A stretch of DNA of 16,152 nucleotides. Origin: Cytophagales bacterium. Its GTDB lineage: Bacteria; Bacteroidota; Bacteroidia; Cytophagales; UBA9547. Positions within the stretch are counted from its first letter, which is position 1, and each line of letters opens with the position of its first letter. The position numbers and the translations under genes were made by a program. Positions 1 to 7,518 of the stretch are shown one piece after another. The notes under the pieces are model-generated. The model saw nothing but the letters and a program-made list of their open reading frames with translations. It was not told the origin of the DNA and made no database searches. The DNA lies in assembly GCA_025360395.1 (NCBI GenBank), contig JANYCH010000397.1, positions 1 to 16,152 of the forward strand. Reading direction: 5' to 3'.

Positions 1-81
1 TTAAAAAAGATAGAAACAAACCAGCAGCTAAAAATTAAAAAGGATGATATAAGATATGAAAAATTATCTAGGATGTTATAA
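1..81 (+). CDS. Possible 3' end of a gene cut by the left edge
   Basis: The first frame is open from base 1 for 26 codons and stops with TAA at 79-81. The peptide is lysine-rich and ends in DIRYEKLSRML. In sequence this AT-rich a run of 26 codons without a stop is mildly suggestive of coding, but too short to prove it. Nothing about function can be read. A second frame (bases 3-38) is also briefly open, which weakens the call. If real, it converges on the 191-residue gene that follows. Confidence 0.25.
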   Translation, partial: LKKIETNQQLKIKKDDIRYEKLSRML

Positions 82-180
82 TGATTAGTATACAATTAGA
101 GTATTGAAAAGATTAATTGGGTTAACAAAATAGATATTTACATTGATCGATTCTTTGTAATTACTTTTTAAATATAATTT

Positions 181-756
181 TTAATCCCACTTTGAGTGAT
201 AGCTATTTCCGGAAAGATAGGATATATTTAATTCTACACTCCTATCAATTAGTAAGATGTTGCCATTAGAATCTGAGAGCCTTAACTTATTTATAAAATA
301 TTGGCTTTTTAAGCCAAGGTATTTCATAAACAAAGCTGATTCTACAACCGGGTTACTTCCATCAGAAATGCTTTCAAAAGTATATGTAGCCATAAAAAAG
401 TAATTGTCGATAAAATGTACTTCACATTTTGTGCTTATACCATCAATATGAAATTTATAAAATAGTACTAAGTGCCCCTTAATCAAAGGATTATTTTTCA
501 TTTCAAATTTTGGCTTTCCCAAAAACTTTTTTAGTTGGGAAATGCTTGAACCGAATGGAACTTCACGAAATTTGATGATTTCGGAGGTGTTCAAGTCAGT
601 TTCAGATTTTTTATTTAAAAGACCGGATAGACTTTCCCAGGAAGAAATCCTGTTAAGTCTAGTCCTGTAATAGTAGGAAGCTTCACTTTCCCTACTTTTT
701 TCCTTTTTGAAAAGGGTTAATATCTTATCAATTAAAACATAATTTTGTTCGGTCAC
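181..756 (-). CDS. Hypothetical protein, 191 residues, GTG start
   Basis: I do not recognise this protein. It has no signal peptide, lipobox or membrane helix. The N-terminal third is charged and probably helical. Around residues 67-82 it reads VPFGSSISQLKKFLGKP, followed by alternating hydrophobic and polar strands. A 'G-x-s-xx-xl-xxxlGkP' pattern before beta-strands recalls the SmpA/BamE-like fold, but this is only a resemblance. The start is GTG (bases 756-754); an in-frame TAA lies about six codons upstream and there is no ATG early in the frame. The gene may therefore use a weak start or have lost its true 5' end. It stands alone, with AT-rich non-coding sequence on both sides, next to a polysaccharide operon on the same strand. 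Confidence 0.6.
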   Translation of the reverse strand: MTEQNYVLIDKILTLFKKEKSRESEASYYYRTRLNRISSWESLSGLLNKKSETDLNTSEIIKFREVPFGSSISQLKKFLGKPKFEMKNNPLIKGHLVLFYKFHIDGISTKCEVHFIDNYFFMATYTFESISDGSNPVVESALFMKYLGLKSQYFINKLRLSDSNGNILLIDRSVELNISYLSGNSYHSKWD

Positions 757-1378
757 AATTATTAAGCATTTTTAAGTGGTAGGTTATTTATCCTTACTGT
801 TTTTATCTCTTTTTGTTTAACAAAAGATGAATTAGTTAGGAATAAAAAGTACTAATTTGGAAAATATTTTTGTTAATTTCTTGGATTCGTAATTAAAATG
901 GCTTGTAGTATTCACAATCCAATTGATTTTTTAACCAAAGTATTGTCATTTTTCAGCCTTAACAAGCTAATTGATTATAATAATCTTGTTGTCCATACAG
1001 ATTCTATTATCCTTCATGTCATTAAAGCCTATATTATCTAAAAGATATTGAAGTGAAAAGAGTTTATAAGCCTGGGATAATACAAAGTAGATCAATCAAA
1101 GATTGTTACAAGACAGAATCCTATCAACAGAAATTGGTCATTGTTAAATAGTATATAGTTTTCAAATTCACTAAAAGGGGCTATACTTTGGCCAGACCTG
1201 TCCTATGAAAGGCATGACCGGTGGCCAGCCTACTGTGGTTGAGATGATTGGTTTAGCCTGATTAAACAGTCCGCAGAAATACATCTGTTTTATGAACTGC
1301 TATGATAAGCTTTGATGGAATAGGGGCTACTTGCCGGAACAGGGCTTTTATAGGCTGTGAGCACCTATAGAATAAGGC
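757..1378. other. 622-base stretch without a convincing gene
   Basis: The first part (757-1170) is very AT-rich. It holds one short open frame (898-1041, listed separately) and an interrupted inverted repeat: AACAA/TTGTT at 961-965 and 986-990, with GATTA/TAATC nested at 973-977 and 981-985. The second part (about 1171-1378) is clearly richer in G+C, has stops in all frames, and contains potential hairpins: TGGCC/GGCCA arms around 1189-1225 and TATAGG/CCTATA at 1349-1354 and 1364-1369. The words GGGGCTA near 1177 and 1324 start two loosely similar blocks. The change of composition suggests a decayed mobile element or a structured non-coding RNA, but I cannot assign it to a family. Confidence 0.4.
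898..1041 (+). CDS. Possible small ORF, 47 residues
   Basis: An ATG at 898 opens a 47-codon frame ending in TAA at 1039-1041. The peptide is hydrophobic toward its C-terminus (ending HVIKAYII) and resembles nothing I know. A perfect match to the Bacteroidota -7 pattern TAnnTTTG (TATTTTTG, 865-872) lies 25 bases upstream, but no TTG is seen at the expected -33 distance. In sequence this AT-rich, both the frame and the motif can arise by chance, so this is a weak candidate. Confidence 0.15.
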   Translation: MACSIHNPIDFLTKVLSFFSLNKLIDYNNLVVHTDSIILHVIKAYII

Positions 1379-3115
1379 TTAATCCAAATATTTATTGTTT
1401 TCAAGCACATACGAGGCAAATAACCTGGGCAGGTTGTTTGCCTCTTTGGTTTTATTATTGATGTGCTGAAGCAAGAATTCTTTTATAGGATGTTGTGAGC
1501 TAAGTCCAAATCCCCATTTTTTCCTGTTAAAATAGCTGGATGGTATCATATCAAATAGCAACTCTTTTAATATATGTTTGTTTGGTTTAAACCTGTGCTG
1601 CAGGCTAAGCGACAAAACATATTCTACTAACCTGTGATCCAGAAAGGGAACCCTGGCTTCCAGGCCGAATTTCATAGATGCCCTGTCCATTTTTACAAGT
1701 AAACCATCTTTTAATGCTACTTCTAATTCAAAAAGGATTTGATCAGTCATGGCTGAACCTGATTTTTTAAAGTCGAATCCTTTGTAATTATTCCTTTTAA
1801 GTTTAGCTACTTCTTCTGAAGAGTAAAAACCGTGTTCCGAGCTGTAAATCTCAGAAGCCAGGTAATGTGTGCCCGATTTTCTCAGCATTCTATCCAATTT
1901 ATAAAACCTTGCATCATTTAAAAATCTGTTCAGGAACTGCATTGGTTTAAGGCCTGTCCTTATAAAAGGATTATTGAGCCTGGAAGCCCAATTGTAAGAA
2001 TTATAACCTAAAAAAATTTCATCTGCACCTTCGCCAGACATGGCTACTTTCACATGTTTTGATGCCAGTTCCGATACCAGCATCGTAGGAATGCTGGATG
2101 TATCGGCAAAAGGCTCATCATAAGTGGCATTTACTTTACTAAGAAACTCAACGGCTATGCTATCGCTCAGGTAAGATTCATAGTGTTCTGTTTCAAGGAA
2201 TTCAGCTATTCTTCTGGCAAAAGGAGCCTCATTATGAATACCATTTAACCCGATAGTAAATGTTTTGATCTTATTAGGATGAATTTTGCTGGCGATGGCC
2301 GCAAGTAAACTGGAATCTATCCCACCACTTAAAAATAAGCCAACCGGGACATCGCTTATCAAATGCTCTTCAACAGAAGAGAAGAGCAATTCTTTTATTT
2401 TATTTTTTGCCTGCTCAAAGCCTGTTTTTTCAGTTTGGATGAAATCTGAAGCGTTCCAGTAATTCCAGGTTTCCAGTTTCATGTCTTTACCGATTTTGCC
2501 AAATGATGCATTCGGAAAAACATGGATTTCATTGAAAACAGTTGAACTCGATGGAACGAAGCCGAGGTGTAAAAAGTGATTTACCGATTCTTTGTTGTGG
2601 GTGAGTTTATTTTTTATTTCTGCAAGGTCTGCTATTGACTTAAGTTCAGAAGAGAAAATGAAAGTGTCAGATGACAGGTAATAGTAAAGTGGTTTTATGC
2701 CAAACCTGTCCCTGGATATCCAGAAGCAATTTTCCTCTTTATCATAAACGACAAAAGCGAACATTCCGCGGAAATATTCAACACATTTTCGTCCATGTTT
2801 TACAAACATTTCAAGGATTACTTCTGTATCAGACGAACTTCGTAAATCAACATCAACCTGTTTTTGGAATTCCCTGAAATTGTATACTTCACCGTTATAT
2901 ACCATTACATATCGGGCATTCGAAGAAGTAAATGGCTGGTTGGCTTTATTGCTTGTATCAAGGATGCTTAGCCTGTTGTGGGCCAATCCTACACCACTGG
3001 CAATAAATTTGCCTGAAGCATCAGGGCCACGGTGGTGCTGGCATTTAAGAAACTGGTTAAGTGTTTCTTCTGATAGTTTATTATCCGTTGTTATATATCC
3101 TGCTATACCGCACAT
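1379..3115 (-). CDS. asnB: AsnB-type glutamine-dependent amidotransferase (asparagine synthase family)
   Basis: This two-domain enzyme of 578 residues takes ammonia from glutamine and uses ATP to amidate a carboxylate. The start is fixed by MCGIAGY: Cys2 is the N-terminal nucleophile of the class II glutaminase domain (about residues 2-215), with R48, N74-G75 and D96 in the expected glutamine-site positions. The synthetase domain follows, with the pyrophosphatase loop SGGIDSS at 263-269 and GEGADE at 361-366. It is somewhat shorter than classical AsnB. It is the last gene of a minus-strand operon; its ATG shares one base with the stop of the GT2 gene (TAATG), so translation is probably coupled. 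The glycosyltransferase context suggests it may amidate a sugar acid in a surface glycan, as proposed for AsnB-like proteins such as WbpS in O-antigen clusters, rather than make asparagine. The true acceptor cannot be read from the sequence. Confidence 0.93.
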   Translation of the reverse strand: MCGIAGYITTDNKLSEETLNQFLKCQHHRGPDASGKFIASGVGLAHNRLSILDTSNKANQPFTSSNARYVMVYNGEVYNFREFQKQVDVDLRSSSDTEVILEMFVKHGRKCVEYFRGMFAFVVYDKEENCFWISRDRFGIKPLYYYLSSDTFIFSSELKSIADLAEIKNKLTHNKESVNHFLHLGFVPSSSTVFNEIHVFPNASFGKIGKDMKLETWNYWNASDFIQTEKTGFEQAKNKIKELLFSSVEEHLISDVPVGLFLSGGIDSSLLAAIASKIHPNKIKTFTIGLNGIHNEAPFARRIAEFLETEHYESYLSDSIAVEFLSKVNATYDEPFADTSSIPTMLVSELASKHVKVAMSGEGADEIFLGYNSYNWASRLNNPFIRTGLKPMQFLNRFLNDARFYKLDRMLRKSGTHYLASEIYSSEHGFYSSEEVAKLKRNNYKGFDFKKSGSAMTDQILFELEVALKDGLLVKMDRASMKFGLEARVPFLDHRLVEYVLSLSLQHRFKPNKHILKELLFDMIPSSYFNRKKWGFGLSSQHPIKEFLLQHINNKTKEANNLPRLFASYVLENNKYLD

Positions 3116-4020
3116 TATTTGCCTTTATTTAAATTGAGGATATAGTATTTAAGGATCGCCAGTCCTCTTCTTTTAAACAGCTCTTTTTTTGATAGCTTAA
3201 TTGTTTTCTGCAAATCTCTTCGCAGACCTTTGTTTGAACCATGTAAGACCTTATTCAAACAAAGAAGCGAATACATTTGGGCTCGGATTTGGTCCAGATA
3301 TTGCCCCCGTTTAGCCATAAACTCCTTATCATTTCTCAAACTTTTTATAATCAGGGCAATAGTAAGGCGGCTTTTACTTTCATTAAAATTGTTCAGGCTT
3401 CTTTCATCATGCTGTAGCATGCAAGCGGTAATCCTGTTGTCATAATAAAATTTATAGCGCACAGACAGGCGCAGCCAGTAATCCCAGTCCTCCGATGGAC
3501 AAAGCATTCTTTCAGGATTGAAGCGAACTTTATCCGTCACTTTCTTTTTTAAGAATACACCTATGCAGCTAAAATAATTTCCTTTTAAGATAAACTCGTT
3601 TGCATCTCCTGAGAGGGAATTATTGGCAAAAAATAATTTTCCGTTGATGTCCCTAACCTCATAACCTTGTCTGTAAAAATCAGGATAATTTAGTTTTTGT
3701 AATTTGTTGAAAGCATGTTGTAAATGATCCGGGTAAAAAATATCGTCAGAATCTACAAAGGTAACATATTGTCCTTTAGCCATCTCCATTCCAACATTTC
3801 TTGCAACACCTCTTTCTTCATTTACCTTATGTAAATATTTAATCCTTTTATCATCAAAATTAGCTACAACGTATTCAGTATTATCATTTCCGCCATCATC
3901 AACAATAATCAGCTCAAAATTTCTGTAAGTCTGTTTTAAAACCGATTCAATAGTTCTTTGTATCAGAATCTCCCTGTTGTAAGTAGGAACAATTATCGAG
4001 AATAGTATAGATTCAGGCAT
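3115..4020 (-). CDS. Family 2 (GT-A) glycosyltransferase
   Basis: The protein has 301 residues and the standard GT2 layout. An N-terminal nucleotide-binding region begins with FSIIVPTYNRE (residues 7-17), continues with the ELIIVDDG strand and acidic pair (36-43), and reaches the metal-binding DXD-type motif VDSDD at 89-93. The C-terminal part contains the CPSEDWDYWLRL stretch, where the ED pair commonly holds the catalytic base in this family. There is no membrane helix, so it should work at the cytoplasmic face, adding a sugar from a nucleotide-sugar donor to a growing glycan. Donor and linkage are unknown. It overlaps the upstream GT4 gene by 8 bases and the downstream asnB by 1 base, which fits a single coupled transcript. 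Confidence 0.92.
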   Translation of the reverse strand: MPESILFSIIVPTYNREILIQRTIESVLKQTYRNFELIIVDDGGNDNTEYVVANFDDKRIKYLHKVNEERGVARNVGMEMAKGQYVTFVDSDDIFYPDHLQHAFNKLQKLNYPDFYRQGYEVRDINGKLFFANNSLSGDANEFILKGNYFSCIGVFLKKKVTDKVRFNPERMLCPSEDWDYWLRLSVRYKFYYDNRITACMLQHDERSLNNFNESKSRLTIALIIKSLRNDKEFMAKRGQYLDQIRAQMYSLLCLNKVLHGSNKGLRRDLQKTIKLSKKELFKRRGLAILKYYILNLNKGK

Positions 4021-5122
4021 ACAATCCTTCTAATTCTTTGATCATTTTATGAATTCCAAAAGGTTTCCCGACGCTATTTTTGGCACGGATGCCCAAACTT
4101 AAAGCCATTTCAACATTTTCTGTTATTTCCACCATTTTAATTAAGACTTCTTCACTGTTTTTATATGGAACTAGAAAAGCATTTTGTTGATCAATTATCA
4201 CTTCAGGGGCAATTCCGGACAAGGTAAATACCGACGGGATCCCTGCGGCCATAGATTCTATGTAAACCTGACCAAATGCTTCAGAATGTTCATCTATTGG
4301 GGTATGTACAAAAATATCAAAGGATTTAAACAAGGTAAATAAATCATTTTCAAATCGAATTTCAGTATAACTCACTTTGGGCAAAGAAGCCAGCAGCATT
4401 TTAATCTCATTTTCAAAAGGACCTTTTGCATTCGCCAATACCAAATGCGCATCTGGATATTCCCTTAAAAATATCTTAAAAGCAGGAATAATATATTGTA
4501 TGCCTTTCCACTCCGTATACCTGGACACAACCCCGACAACAGGCCGGTTTTTAGCAAAACCATATTTAGCTTTTAAGATTTTAATTTGTTCTTGCGAAAC
4601 CTTCTCGAAACCTTCCAACCGAAACCCATGATGGATGATCTGAATTTTGTTTGATTCCACATGTTCTTTTTCTATCAATACATCTTTCACTAACTTACTA
4701 ACGGCTATAATTTTAGTACTGTAACGATTGATTAATTTATCATACAAAACGCCCTTTGGAAAATAAACATGGTGATATGTTGAATAATGCCTTGTATAAA
4801 TTCTGGTTTTGATACCCGCCATTTTTGCTGAAAGTATTCCCACAAGGCCTGCATCTAAAAGGTGACAATGAACAATATCTATTTTATGATGTTTAAGAAA
4901 CTGATAGGTTTTGAATGTTGCCTTTACCAAATCTGCTTTGTTTTTATATCGAATCCTGGAAAAGGGAACATCGTGAGATTGTAAATAATCTTCCAAACCG
5001 CCATTTGATGAGTGAAGTAACACAAAAAACAATTTGTACCTACTTTTGTCCAGCAATTCAGTTATCCATTCAAACGCCAGCGCCTTATCAATACCGGAAA
5101 CAACGTAACAAATGTTTTTCAT
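4013..5122 (-). CDS. Family 4 (GT-B) glycosyltransferase
   Basis: This 369-residue protein has the two-Rossmann GT-B layout. The N-terminal acceptor half carries IDIVHCHLLDAG (81-92). The C-terminal donor half begins near VVGVVSRYTEWKG (195-207), where R201 and K206 match the usual phosphate contacts. The EX7E motif is at 281-289 (EAFGQVYIE), and GIPSV at 294-298 is typical of GT4 retaining enzymes. No membrane segment is visible. It is the first gene of the minus-strand operon and so probably defines the promoter side; a TATTTTTG element lies 50 bases upstream. The sugar donor cannot be inferred. A role in capsule, exopolysaccharide or O-antigen assembly is inferred from its coupling to the GT2 and amidotransferase genes. 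Confidence 0.92.
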   Translation of the reverse strand: MKNICYVVSGIDKALAFEWITELLDKSRYKLFFVLLHSSNGGLEDYLQSHDVPFSRIRYKNKADLVKATFKTYQFLKHHKIDIVHCHLLDAGLVGILSAKMAGIKTRIYTRHYSTYHHVYFPKGVLYDKLINRYSTKIIAVSKLVKDVLIEKEHVESNKIQIIHHGFRLEGFEKVSQEQIKILKAKYGFAKNRPVVGVVSRYTEWKGIQYIIPAFKIFLREYPDAHLVLANAKGPFENEIKMLLASLPKVSYTEIRFENDLFTLFKSFDIFVHTPIDEHSEAFGQVYIESMAAGIPSVFTLSGIAPEVIIDQQNAFLVPYKNSEEVLIKMVEITENVEMALSLGIRAKNSVGKPFGIHKMIKELEGLYA

Positions 5123-5171
5123 TTAGATAAAGGCAACTTGCTCAATTAGGTTAATTTCTCTTATGGATTTG

Positions 5172-5179
5172 CAAAAATA
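5172..5179 (-). promoter_or_regulatory. Possible -7 element for the glycan operon
   Basis: Read on the minus strand, this is TATTTTTG, a full match to the Bacteroidota -7 consensus TAnnTTTG, 50 bases before the GT4 start codon in a 76-base divergent spacer. No clear TTG is present about 19 bases further upstream, so it would be a promoter with only a -7 element, or a chance match in AT-rich DNA. Confidence 0.3.
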
Positions 5180-5198
5180 ATATATAATATCTGCTTTT

Positions 5199-5816
5199 AT
5201 GATCTATCCGGAACACAGTAAACTATATAAGCTGTTTTTTGATCTTTATACTTCCCTGATTATAAAATCTGATTTTAAAAATTTAAAACTTGAAGTACAG
5301 GATATTGGACATTATGATCAACTGCCGTTGTTGGTCATAGCCAATCACTATTCCTGGTGGGATGGTTTCTTTCATTATCATTTGAACAATGTTCTGTTCA
5401 AAAAGAAATATCATGTGATGATGCTTGAAGAACAGCTGAAAAAAAGAATGTTCCTGACCAAACTGGGAATTTTTGGTGTAAAAAAAGGAACACGGGATGC
5501 TTTAAGGTCGCTTGAATTTGCCAATCAGTTGTTAAAAGTAAAGGATAATATGTTGTTAATTTTCCCTCAAGGTAAAATCGAAAGTCAGCATACACATGAG
5601 TTTGTATTTGAAAGTGGTGCAGAAAAACTGATCTCGAATAATCCGGATATTAAAGTGGTTTTTGTAGCGTCTCTTATTGACTATTTTTCTGAAAGAAAAC
5701 CAGTTGCTACTTTCTATATCAAAACCTTTTATCCTATTGAAGGCAAATCTATTGAAGGATGTTATAACTGTTTTTATACCGAATGCTTCCAGAAACAATT
5801 ACTAAGAGCATATTAA
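5199..5816 (+). CDS. PlsC-like lysophospholipid/glycerolipid acyltransferase
   Basis: The 205-residue protein carries the core of the PlsC acyltransferase family. The catalytic HX4D motif is NHYSWWD with H50 and D55. A GVKKGTR segment (93-99) sits where acceptor-phosphate contacts occur, and IFPQGK (121-126) is the third motif, with Q in place of the usual E of FPEG. The start at 5199 leaves only about 45 residues before the motif, and there is no hydrophobic anchor, so it is shorter than typical PlsC (about 240 residues). It probably transfers an acyl chain to a glycerolipid, an ornithine/aminolipid or a pigment-type acceptor at the inner membrane; the acceptor is unknown. It is transcribed away from the glycan operon, and its stop overlaps that of the porP-like gene by four bases. 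Confidence 0.8.
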   Translation: MIYPEHSKLYKLFFDLYTSLIIKSDFKNLKLEVQDIGHYDQLPLLVIANHYSWWDGFFHYHLNNVLFKKKYHVMMLEEQLKKRMFLTKLGIFGVKKGTRDALRSLEFANQLLKVKDNMLLIFPQGKIESQHTHEFVFESGAEKLISNNPDIKVVFVASLIDYFSERKPVATFYIKTFYPIEGKSIEGCYNCFYTECFQKQLLRAY

Positions 5817-6808
5817 AAGAGGTCCAGCCTTTGTGTTGGCCTCCTTGTAGGTTTCTGCCAGATTTTAAAAAGTGTCCGTATCCCAATTTCATGAGAGGGT
5901 CCTAAAATTCCTGTTTTATTTGAAATAGGAATATCATAAGTATAATTGGCCTGAACATTTCTTTTTCTGAACCCAAGGCTTATAGCAAAGCTGGTAGTAT
6001 TGGTAGTCCCGCTGACTTTTGAGAAGTAATTTCCTCTCAGCATAATCCCGAGGCTAAACGGCTCATAAGCAAGCTCGGTACCAAGGTAAACCTGTTTACT
6101 GAAACCAATGCTTGAGAAAGCAACATTGGGCATAATAAACCTTTCTTTCTTTTCTTTCCGGCTTATTACGTTTGCCATAAACTCAATTTTCATCCCGGTT
6201 TGTACCCCGAAACCTATTGGCAATTTGCTCAGGGAAGAAAAGCCTGTTTGGGGCATCAGTAAATTGTAACCACTTGCGCCGAGCCAAAAGTTATTAGCTG
6301 TAAATAAAACTCCAGAATTAAGATTAAAATAAGTTTTTTGCAATCCTGGCAGGTTTTCCGCTGAAGTTGAACCTGTTTGCCCGTTCACTGAAAGCTGGTC
6401 ATTAAATAACAAATTACCCTGGTTCAAACCCTGGATCCCAACCAATGGTTCTGCCCCGGCTTTTAAAAAGGTGTTATGGCCTAATTTAACCGTGTAAGAA
6501 TAATAGGCACTTATCCTTGTGGACCTGTAATTCGAAACCCCGGCCTGGTCGGTATAGACTAAAAACCCTATTCCAGAATTTATACTGCTAAAATAATTAT
6601 CAGCATAAACAGAATAGGCTGTGATAGGTTCGTTGAAATTACTCCATTGGTTCCGGAAATTAATTCCTGCCCTGAATTTATGGGAAGAACCCGCAAAAGC
6701 CGGATTCACTGGTAATGGATTGGTATAGTATAAAGTATAAAGAGGCTGTTGGCCAAAAACTAAAATTTGACTGAAAAGGAAAACAATAAACAAGAACAGA
6801 TTTTTCAT
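5813..6808 (-). CDS. PorP/SprF family type IX secretion outer-membrane protein
   Basis: A signal peptide occupies residues 1-19 or so (hydrophobic FLFIVFLFSQILVFG before QQ). The family hallmark follows directly: PLYTLYYTNPLPVNPAFAGS, then a series of amphipathic strands rich in N, S and aromatic residues, which fits a small outer-membrane barrel. The length of 331 residues is typical. PorP/SprF proteins are linked to the type IX secretion system, and some help deliver or anchor a particular surface adhesin such as SprB. Many Bacteroidota carry several copies, often beside a large secreted adhesin gene. Here no adhesin is adjacent; the neighbour 33 bases upstream on the same strand encodes a TerB-like protein. 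The assignment to the family is firm; the cargo is unknown. Confidence 0.92.
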   Translation of the reverse strand: MKNLFLFIVFLFSQILVFGQQPLYTLYYTNPLPVNPAFAGSSHKFRAGINFRNQWSNFNEPITAYSVYADNYFSSINSGIGFLVYTDQAGVSNYRSTRISAYYSYTVKLGHNTFLKAGAEPLVGIQGLNQGNLLFNDQLSVNGQTGSTSAENLPGLQKTYFNLNSGVLFTANNFWLGASGYNLLMPQTGFSSLSKLPIGFGVQTGMKIEFMANVISRKEKKERFIMPNVAFSSIGFSKQVYLGTELAYEPFSLGIMLRGNYFSKVSGTTNTTSFAISLGFRKRNVQANYTYDIPISNKTGILGPSHEIGIRTLFKIWQKPTRRPTQRLDLF

Positions 6809-6841
6809 ATTACCGGAAGGCAGGCATAAATTTTGATTAGC

Positions 6842-7270
6842 CTAAAAAACTAAAAACGTCCTCACTTCTTTTTTAATTGTTTCTTTATCTAACCCTTCAA
6901 GAAGGCTTAGGGTAATTTTTCTGATTAAAACCCCAACTACTGCTTTTCTGAACCCTAATTTTTCGGCCATTTCTACGCAAAAATGAAGTTCATTGTCTTC
7001 AGCTATTCCGTCTGCCAGCATTAGTTCTACAAGGTCATAAATCTGTTCAAACCGTTCATCATCTGAAGTGGCGGGCACGAAATTGGTATTTCCCGGATTG
7101 TCGATAATGTTTTCTACCTCTGTTTTTTTTAATCCTTTTCTTGTTCCGATTTTAATAAGGATATCCTTTTCTGAGTCATCTATATTCCCATCCGCCGAAC
7201 TTAGGGCAACCAGGTTTCTGAGATGGTTTTTTAACTGCTTAGTCTTTTTGGATTCGAAAAACTCGAACAT
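6842..7270 (-). CDS. TerB-like acidic helical protein
   Basis: The 142-residue protein has no signal peptide and is predicted all-helical. It carries two copies of an acidic motif: ADGNIDDSEKDIL (26-38) and ADGIAEDNELHFC (86-98). The 'aDGxidxxE' pattern is the signature of the TerB/TerB-like superfamily (named after tellurite resistance, DjlA N-terminal region), where the acidic residues can bind a metal ion. Most such orphan copies have no tellurite role and no known function. It lies 33 bases upstream of the porP-like gene on the same strand, so the two may be co-transcribed, which is unexpected for a cytoplasmic protein and an outer-membrane barrel. Family level is fairly sure; function is not. 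Confidence 0.75.
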   Translation of the reverse strand: MFEFFESKKTKQLKNHLRNLVALSSADGNIDDSEKDILIKIGTRKGLKKTEVENIIDNPGNTNFVPATSDDERFEQIYDLVELMLADGIAEDNELHFCVEMAEKLGFRKAVVGVLIRKITLSLLEGLDKETIKKEVRTFLVF

Positions 7271-7518
7271 AATTTTCAGGATCAGGGTAATTTTGCAATT
7301 TAATAGTTAATAAAGATAACCAAGTAATTCAATGATTAAATAATTTGGAACGATATAACCTATCAATTTATTTCAATTTTTAAACCAAATCAAGACTAGA
7401 AAATTAATGAAACTGGTGTTAGAAAATTCACTCCAAAAGCAACCTTCATGTTCACTTGTAATATTTATTCCATTTTATTCGTTAAAATTGCAACCTATTT
7501 TTATTTACACTAAACAAA
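7271..7518. other. Divergent intergenic region
   Basis: These 248 AT-rich bases separate the TerB-like gene (minus) from the first parvulin gene (plus), so promoters for both should lie here. On the plus strand TAATTTTG at 7288-7295 fits the -7 pattern but is 224 bases from the start codon. A closer near-match, TAAAATTG (7483-7490), has a TTG 24 bases upstream at 7456-7458, longer than the usual spacing. I cannot choose between them. No CAAAnnTA match for the minus strand was found. Confidence 0.3.

Noticed and set aside
2671..3137. Plus-strand open frames opposite the asnB gene
   Set aside because: They are antisense shadows of a strongly conserved enzyme, and their peptides have no family features.
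5819..5848. Imperfect inverted repeat GAGGTCCA/TTGGCCTC as a terminator for the acyltransferase gene
   Set aside because: It lies inside the porP-like coding sequence, contains a mismatch and has no T-run after it; codon constraint explains it well enough.
6842..7270. Tellurite resistance role for the TerB-like gene
   Set aside because: No other ter genes are present; the motif marks only the superfamily, so the phenotype should not be assigned.
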